Shown here: piece after piece, positions 7,841 through 10,502 of the stretch | How positions within the stretch are numbered: the stretch's first letter is position 1 | How the letters are laid out: each line of letters begins with the position of its first letter | Assembly (NCBI GenBank): GCA_021796055.1 | Contig: JAJYOS010000139.1 | Coordinates: 1 to 10,502, forward strand | Length of the DNA: 10,502 nucleotides | DNA from: Bacteroidota bacterium | GTDB taxonomy: Bacteria; Bacteroidota; Kryptoniia; Kryptoniales; JAKASW01 | Reading direction: 5' to 3' | Position numbers and translations under genes: made by a program | Notes under the pieces: model-generated | What the model was told of the DNA's origin: nothing | Seen by the model: only the letters and a program-made list of their open reading frames with translations | Database searches by the model: none

Positions 7841-8676
7841 TCTCTCCCGAATCGTCGTGCCGGCCGGAAAGTCCGATAGGAGTATTCGACTCTGGTATCG
7901 GAGGACTCACCGTAGTGCGACAGCTTATAGAACTCCTTCCTCACGAAAACATCGTCTACTTCGGCGATACGGCACGGGTCCCATACGGCAACAAATCAGC
8001 CGAAGTCATCAGGGAATATGCTGTTCAGGACGCTAAGTTCCTGGTATCCAAAGGGGTTAAGATTATCGTCATAGCATGCAATACCGCCTCCGCGCTAGCA
8101 ATGGACGTGGTGCACGCCTATTCTCCCGTTCCAACAATAGGCGTCATCGAGCCGACAGCGAAGGAAGCGGCTAAGCTTGCCGGTTCGAAAGGGGTCGGTG
8201 TCATCGGAACACTTTCCACGATCGGCTCGGAGGCTTACACTTCTGCGCTTCGGCGCATCGATTCGAAAAGCAGGATCATGACGCAAGCATGCCCGCTATT
8301 CGTGCCTCTGGCGGAAGAGGGAATGTTCGATCACCAGGTGACCGACCTTGTCGCCCGCGAATATCTCTCGCAGTTCACGGGGAAGGTCGACGTGATGATA
8401 TTAGGTTGCACGCATTACCCTCTCCTTCGAGGAGCGATATCGCGTGTTCTCGGGAACGTGGTTTCTCTCGTCGACGCTGGCGAGGCAACCGCGAAATCCG
8501 TTTTTGAATTGCTATCTTCTTCTAAAATGCTTAACCCTCAGAAGTCCAAACCCCGCTACGAGTTCTACGTCAGCGACTTCCCGCAGAAGTTCAACGAGAT
8601 AGCAGAGAGCTTTCTGGGGAAGAAGCTCGAGTTCGTGAGGAAGGTGCAGATATATTCAAACGGTGAAATCAGATGA
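7837..8676 (+). CDS. murI: Glutamate racemase MurI
   Basis: The product has 279 residues, normal for the family (about 255-290). The cytoplasmic, cofactor-independent enzyme interconverts L- and D-glutamate and supplies D-Glu for the second residue of the peptidoglycan stem peptide. Visible signatures: IGVFDSGIGGLTVV (14-27; D18 and S19 contact substrate), YFGDTARVPYG (41-51), the first catalytic cysteine C81 in ACNTAS, and the second cysteine C191 with H193 in GCTHYPLL (190-197). All key residues are present. The GTG start at 7837-7839 overlaps the glnD stop (TGA 7838-7840) as GTGA, a typical arrangement for termination-reinitiation. There is no strong Shine-Dalgarno site, so its translation probably depends on that of glnD. 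No later Met precedes the first motif, which supports the GTG. No promoter is visible; it should be transcribed with glnD. Confidence 0.95.
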   Translation: MISPESSCRPESPIGVFDSGIGGLTVVRQLIELLPHENIVYFGDTARVPYGNKSAEVIREYAVQDAKFLVSKGVKIIVIACNTASALAMDVVHAYSPVPTIGVIEPTAKEAAKLAGSKGVGVIGTLSTIGSEAYTSALRRIDSKSRIMTQACPLFVPLAEEGMFDHQVTDLVAREYLSQFTGKVDVMILGCTHYPLLRGAISRVLGNVVSLVDAGEATAKSVFELLSSSKMLNPQKSKPRYEFYVSDFPQKFNEIAESFLGKKLEFVRKVQIYSNGEIR

Positions 8677-8722
8677 AAGCTTGTCTGATGCGGCTCACTT
8701 TTAGTGAATGAAGTCGGCAATC

Positions 8723-8741
8723 AAGCGGGGCAGACCCGTTT
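8723..8741 (+). terminator. Weak candidate terminator after murI
   Basis: AAGCGGG (8723-8729) pairs with CCCGTTT (8735-8741) as a 7-bp stem with one G-U pair, around the 5-base loop GCAGA. Only CTT follows, so the T tract is poor. It lies 46 bases after the murI stop, in the 165-base gap between convergent genes (8677-8841), where a terminator is expected. I see no better candidate there for either strand. Confidence 0.28.
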
Positions 8742-8841
8742 CTTGAGAATAGTCGTATGGAGTTCTGTCTTGGCGAACAATCTTCTAGAGTTGTGGAATT
8801 CCCGTTCGTCTGCCCGAAAGTATTAATTAACCGTTTTGTCG

Positions 8842-9351
8842 TCAGCCGTTCTTTATGGACTGGGTCGTTTTTTCGTTCACGAGGTCAAGCTCGAAGAACA
8901 TAGCGTCGGGCAGGGGATTAACACGGTATTGCGAAATCTCTTTGAATCCCAGCGACCTGTACAGCGCGATCGCCCCGGTCATACCGCTCACGGTGTCGAG
9001 TCGCATTTTCTTGTAACCTAGTTCCTTTGCTCCGGCAATGATCGTCTCTGCCATTCTCCTTCCGATTCTCCTCCCTCTGAACTCGGGGCGTATGTACAGC
9101 CTCTTCATCTCGCAGATATCCTGGTCAAGCTTTCTCAGCGCGACACAACCCGCCGGCCTCTTGCCAACTAACGCGACAAGGATACACCCGTCAGGTCTTG
9201 AATATTCGCCGGGAAGATGAGACACCTCCTCGTCAAAGTTCTGAAAGTCGAGGTCGAAGGGAAGAGACCTCTCGTACTCCAGGAAAAGATCTTTTGCGGC
9301 TAAAAGCAGGTTTTTCGAATCAGCTTCAAGTATTCGGGGCGTCTGTCTCAC
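8842..9351 (-). CDS. GNAT-family N-acetyltransferase, substrate unknown
   Basis: The product has 169 residues, the normal size for a single GNAT domain, which moves an acetyl group from acetyl-CoA to an amine. The acetyl-CoA motif A is clear: EMKRLYIRPEFRGRRIGRRM (81-100), with the pyrophosphate-binding loop RGRRIG at 92-97. Motif B is ALYRSLGFKEI (129-139). The segment before it (LPGEY, then VGKRPAGCVALRKL) and the ending YRVNPLPDAMFFELDL match a common GNAT subgroup whose substrate I cannot name. The start is GTG at 9351. An in-frame stop lies a short way upstream and no ATG precedes the domain, but no Shine-Dalgarno site supports the start. It is downstream of, and on the same strand as, the helicase gene, separated by 81 bases with a palindrome, and converges on murI. 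Confidence 0.87.
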   Translation of the reverse strand: MRQTPRILEADSKNLLLAAKDLFLEYERSLPFDLDFQNFDEEVSHLPGEYSRPDGCILVALVGKRPAGCVALRKLDQDICEMKRLYIRPEFRGRRIGRRMAETIIAGAKELGYKKMRLDTVSGMTGAIALYRSLGFKEISQYRVNPLPDAMFFELDLVNEKTTQSIKNG

Positions 9352-9387
9352 GGAAGGGATAACGTCTATGTGTTTAAGTTACTTAGC

Positions 9388-9414
9388 ACCCCCTCTCTTC
9401 TTAAGAGAGGGGGT
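9388..9414. repeat. Perfect 12-bp palindrome between helicase and GNAT genes, possible dispersed repeat
   Basis: ACCCCCTCTCTT (9388-9399) pairs perfectly with AAGAGAGGGGGT (9403-9414) around a 3-base loop. No T tract follows on either strand, so it is not a standard intrinsic terminator, though the hairpin could slow polymerase or protect the helicase mRNA end. The C5/G5 arms with a TTAGG flank resemble REP-like palindromic units found in many copies in some bacterial genomes. One window cannot show whether it is repeated. It fills most of the 81-base gap. Confidence 0.55.
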
Positions 9415-9432
9415 TAGGTGGTGAGTTCGCAA

Positions 9433-10502
9433 TTATCGCACTATCCTCAAATTCGCGTACCTCACCATGAGCTGCTTCTTCTGGTTCGCGCCGAAGAGGA
9501 CCACTACGCGCTCGTTGTCGCCCTTGCCCGACATCTCGATGACTTTCCCTTCGCCGAAGAACTGGTGCTCGACAATTGTCCCGATCCTTATATGAGGTGC
9601 GGCTGTGCGGTCCTTCTCGACATCCCGCGGGCGGGGCACTTCCTGTGCCATGGTGCCGATGCCTTCCAGCGAAGGACGAAGCGTGTCGAAAGTCGAAGTC
9701 GTTTCCCAGATAGTTCGCTGCTGTGAAAGCCTTGTTGCATGTTCCTGGTCGAGGAGGTCGGACTCAATCTCGGCGAGGAAGCGTGACGGCGCCTGATATG
9801 AGAGCTTACCGAAACGGAACCTCTGCCTGGCGTAAGAAAGGTAGACCTTCTTTTGCGCGCGCGTTATCGCCACGTAGAAAAGCCGACGCTCCTCTTCGAG
9901 CTCATCCTGCTCCTTGGAGCCGAGAGGGAAGAGCCCTTCTTCAAGTCCGCTCACGAAGACGACCGGGAACTCCAGCCCCTTCGCAGCGTGGATCGTCATG
10001 AGCGTCACGGAGTTGCGCTTGGTATCCCATCGGTCGACGTCGGCAACGAGCGAAACTTCGGCGAGGAAGTCTTGAAGAGTTCCTTCCGGATTCTCTGTCT
10101 GAAACTCCGCGATGCCTCCCAAAAATTCCTGTATATTTTCCATCCTGTTTTGTGACTCGACGGTGTTCTCGTCTTTTAGACTTCTAATGAGTCCGAGTTC
10201 ATCCGTGAGCGAACGAGATAGCTCGCCGACCGATAGCTCGTCCTTAAGCTTGTTGTATTTGTTGACGAGCCTGGCAAACTGCTTGAGCTGGTTTTTCTGG
10301 CGCGGCTGTATCTCGACTATCTCATCCACGCGTTCCACAATTGCGAGCAGCGGCTTCTGCTCTTTGGATGCGAAGCTCCGCACGTAGTCTATGGTAACGT
10401 CGCCGATCCCGCGCGCGGGGAAGTTGACAATTCTAAGGAACGACGCGTCGTCCTGCGGGTTCACTATGAGCTTAAGGTAGGCGAGTAAGGCCTTGATTTC
10501 CT
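9433..10502 (-). CDS. pcrA: UvrD/PcrA-type superfamily 1 DNA helicase, C-terminal part (gene cut by window edge)
   Basis: The frame is open to the window edge at 10502. A GTG at 10464 is only an internal valine: the 12 codons before it continue the family pattern EIK..LAYLKLIVNPQDD. About 355 C-terminal residues are visible. Helicase motif V (TIHAAKGLEFPVVFVSGLEE and flanks) lies at about 9925-10008. Motif VI (EEERRLFYVAITRAQ, with the ATP-sensing arginine) lies at about 9853-9897. The last 52 residues (9436-9591) look like the Tudor-like tail of PcrA/UvrD (IGTIVEHQFFGEGKVIE onward), which in studied homologues binds RNA polymerase. The enzyme unwinds DNA 3'-to-5' using ATP in excision and mismatch repair and clears conflicts with transcription. 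The ATP-binding Walker motifs are outside the window. Whether to call it pcrA or uvrD cannot be settled here; PcrA-like is favoured by the tail. The stop is TAA at 9433-9435. Confidence 0.93.
   Translation of the reverse strand, partial: EIKALLAYLKLIVNPQDDASFLRIVNFPARGIGDVTIDYVRSFASKEQKPLLAIVERVDEIVEIQPRQKNQLKQFARLVNKYNKLKDELSVGELSRSLTDELGLIRSLKDENTVESQNRMENIQEFLGGIAEFQTENPEGTLQDFLAEVSLVADVDRWDTKRNSVTLMTIHAAKGLEFPVVFVSGLEEGLFPLGSKEQDELEEERRLFYVAITRAQKKVYLSYARQRFRFGKLSYQAPSRFLAEIESDLLDQEHATRLSQQRTIWETTSTFDTLRPSLEGIGTMAQEVPRPRDVEKDRTAAPHIRIGTIVEHQFFGEGKVIEMSGKGDNERVVVLFGANQKKQLMVRYANLRIVR

Noticed and set aside
9418..10387. Several plus-strand ORFs of 60-100 codons opposite the helicase gene
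   Set aside because: They are antisense shadows of a gene with clear UvrD motifs; none has a recognisable domain or ribosome site.
10462..10464. GTG at 10464 as the start of the helicase
   Set aside because: The frame stays open to the window edge and the 12 preceding codons match the family, so this is an internal valine of a truncated gene.
1..10502. Defence system, prophage, CRISPR or mobile-element cargo
   Set aside because: All complete genes are common chromosomal families or a sensor kinase; no integrase, transposase, direct-repeat array, nuclease or toxin-antitoxin pair was seen. The UvrD-like helicase has the housekeeping PcrA tail rather than a fusion or defence partner.

Overview
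The window is an ordinary chromosomal segment of a Gram-negative bacterium of about 50% G+C. Five substantial genes are complete and two are cut by the window edges. The first complete gene is a PorV/FadL-like outer-membrane barrel with a signal peptide and a C-terminal phenylalanine. Only one of the complete genes has a clear Shine-Dalgarno site. Together with a long hybrid histidine kinase and a full-length GlnD, this suggests the Bacteroidota/Chlorobiota side of the FCB group, for example an Ignavibacteria-like organism. That placement is inference from gene content; no rRNA or other marker is present.

Layout, left to right. Positions 1-75 are the last codons of an unidentified plus-strand gene. 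It is followed 11 bases later by the outer-membrane protein (87-1550), which ends in a near-perfect intrinsic terminator (1576-1610). A sigma70-like promoter (1623-1651) then precedes a 1083-residue membrane hybrid histidine kinase (1678-4929). The kinase has a seven-helix N-terminal module, a large periplasmic sensor, PAS, HisKA and ATPase domains, and a receiver. A gene-free stretch of 259 bases (4930-5188) contains two abutting hairpins and no convincing gene. Next come glnD (5189-7840) and murI (7837-8676), which overlap by four bases and are almost certainly co-transcribed. The 165 bases from 8677 to 8841 separate convergent genes and hold only weak hairpins. On the minus strand lie a GNAT acetyltransferase (8842-9351) and, upstream of it in transcription, the 3' part of a UvrD/PcrA helicase gene (9433-10502, 5' end outside the window). 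A perfect 12-bp palindrome (9388-9414) sits between those two.

Functionally, glnD (PII uridylylation, nitrogen/glutamine sensing) and murI (L- to D-glutamate for peptidoglycan) share a glutamate theme and are translationally coupled. The kinase is an orphan: no response regulator with an output domain, and no PII gene, is visible. I found no CRISPR array, tRNA, rRNA, transposase or phage gene. The least described items are the seven-helix plus periplasmic sensor architecture of the kinase, the glnD-murI coupling, and the palindrome at 9388-9414, which may be one copy of a dispersed repeat.
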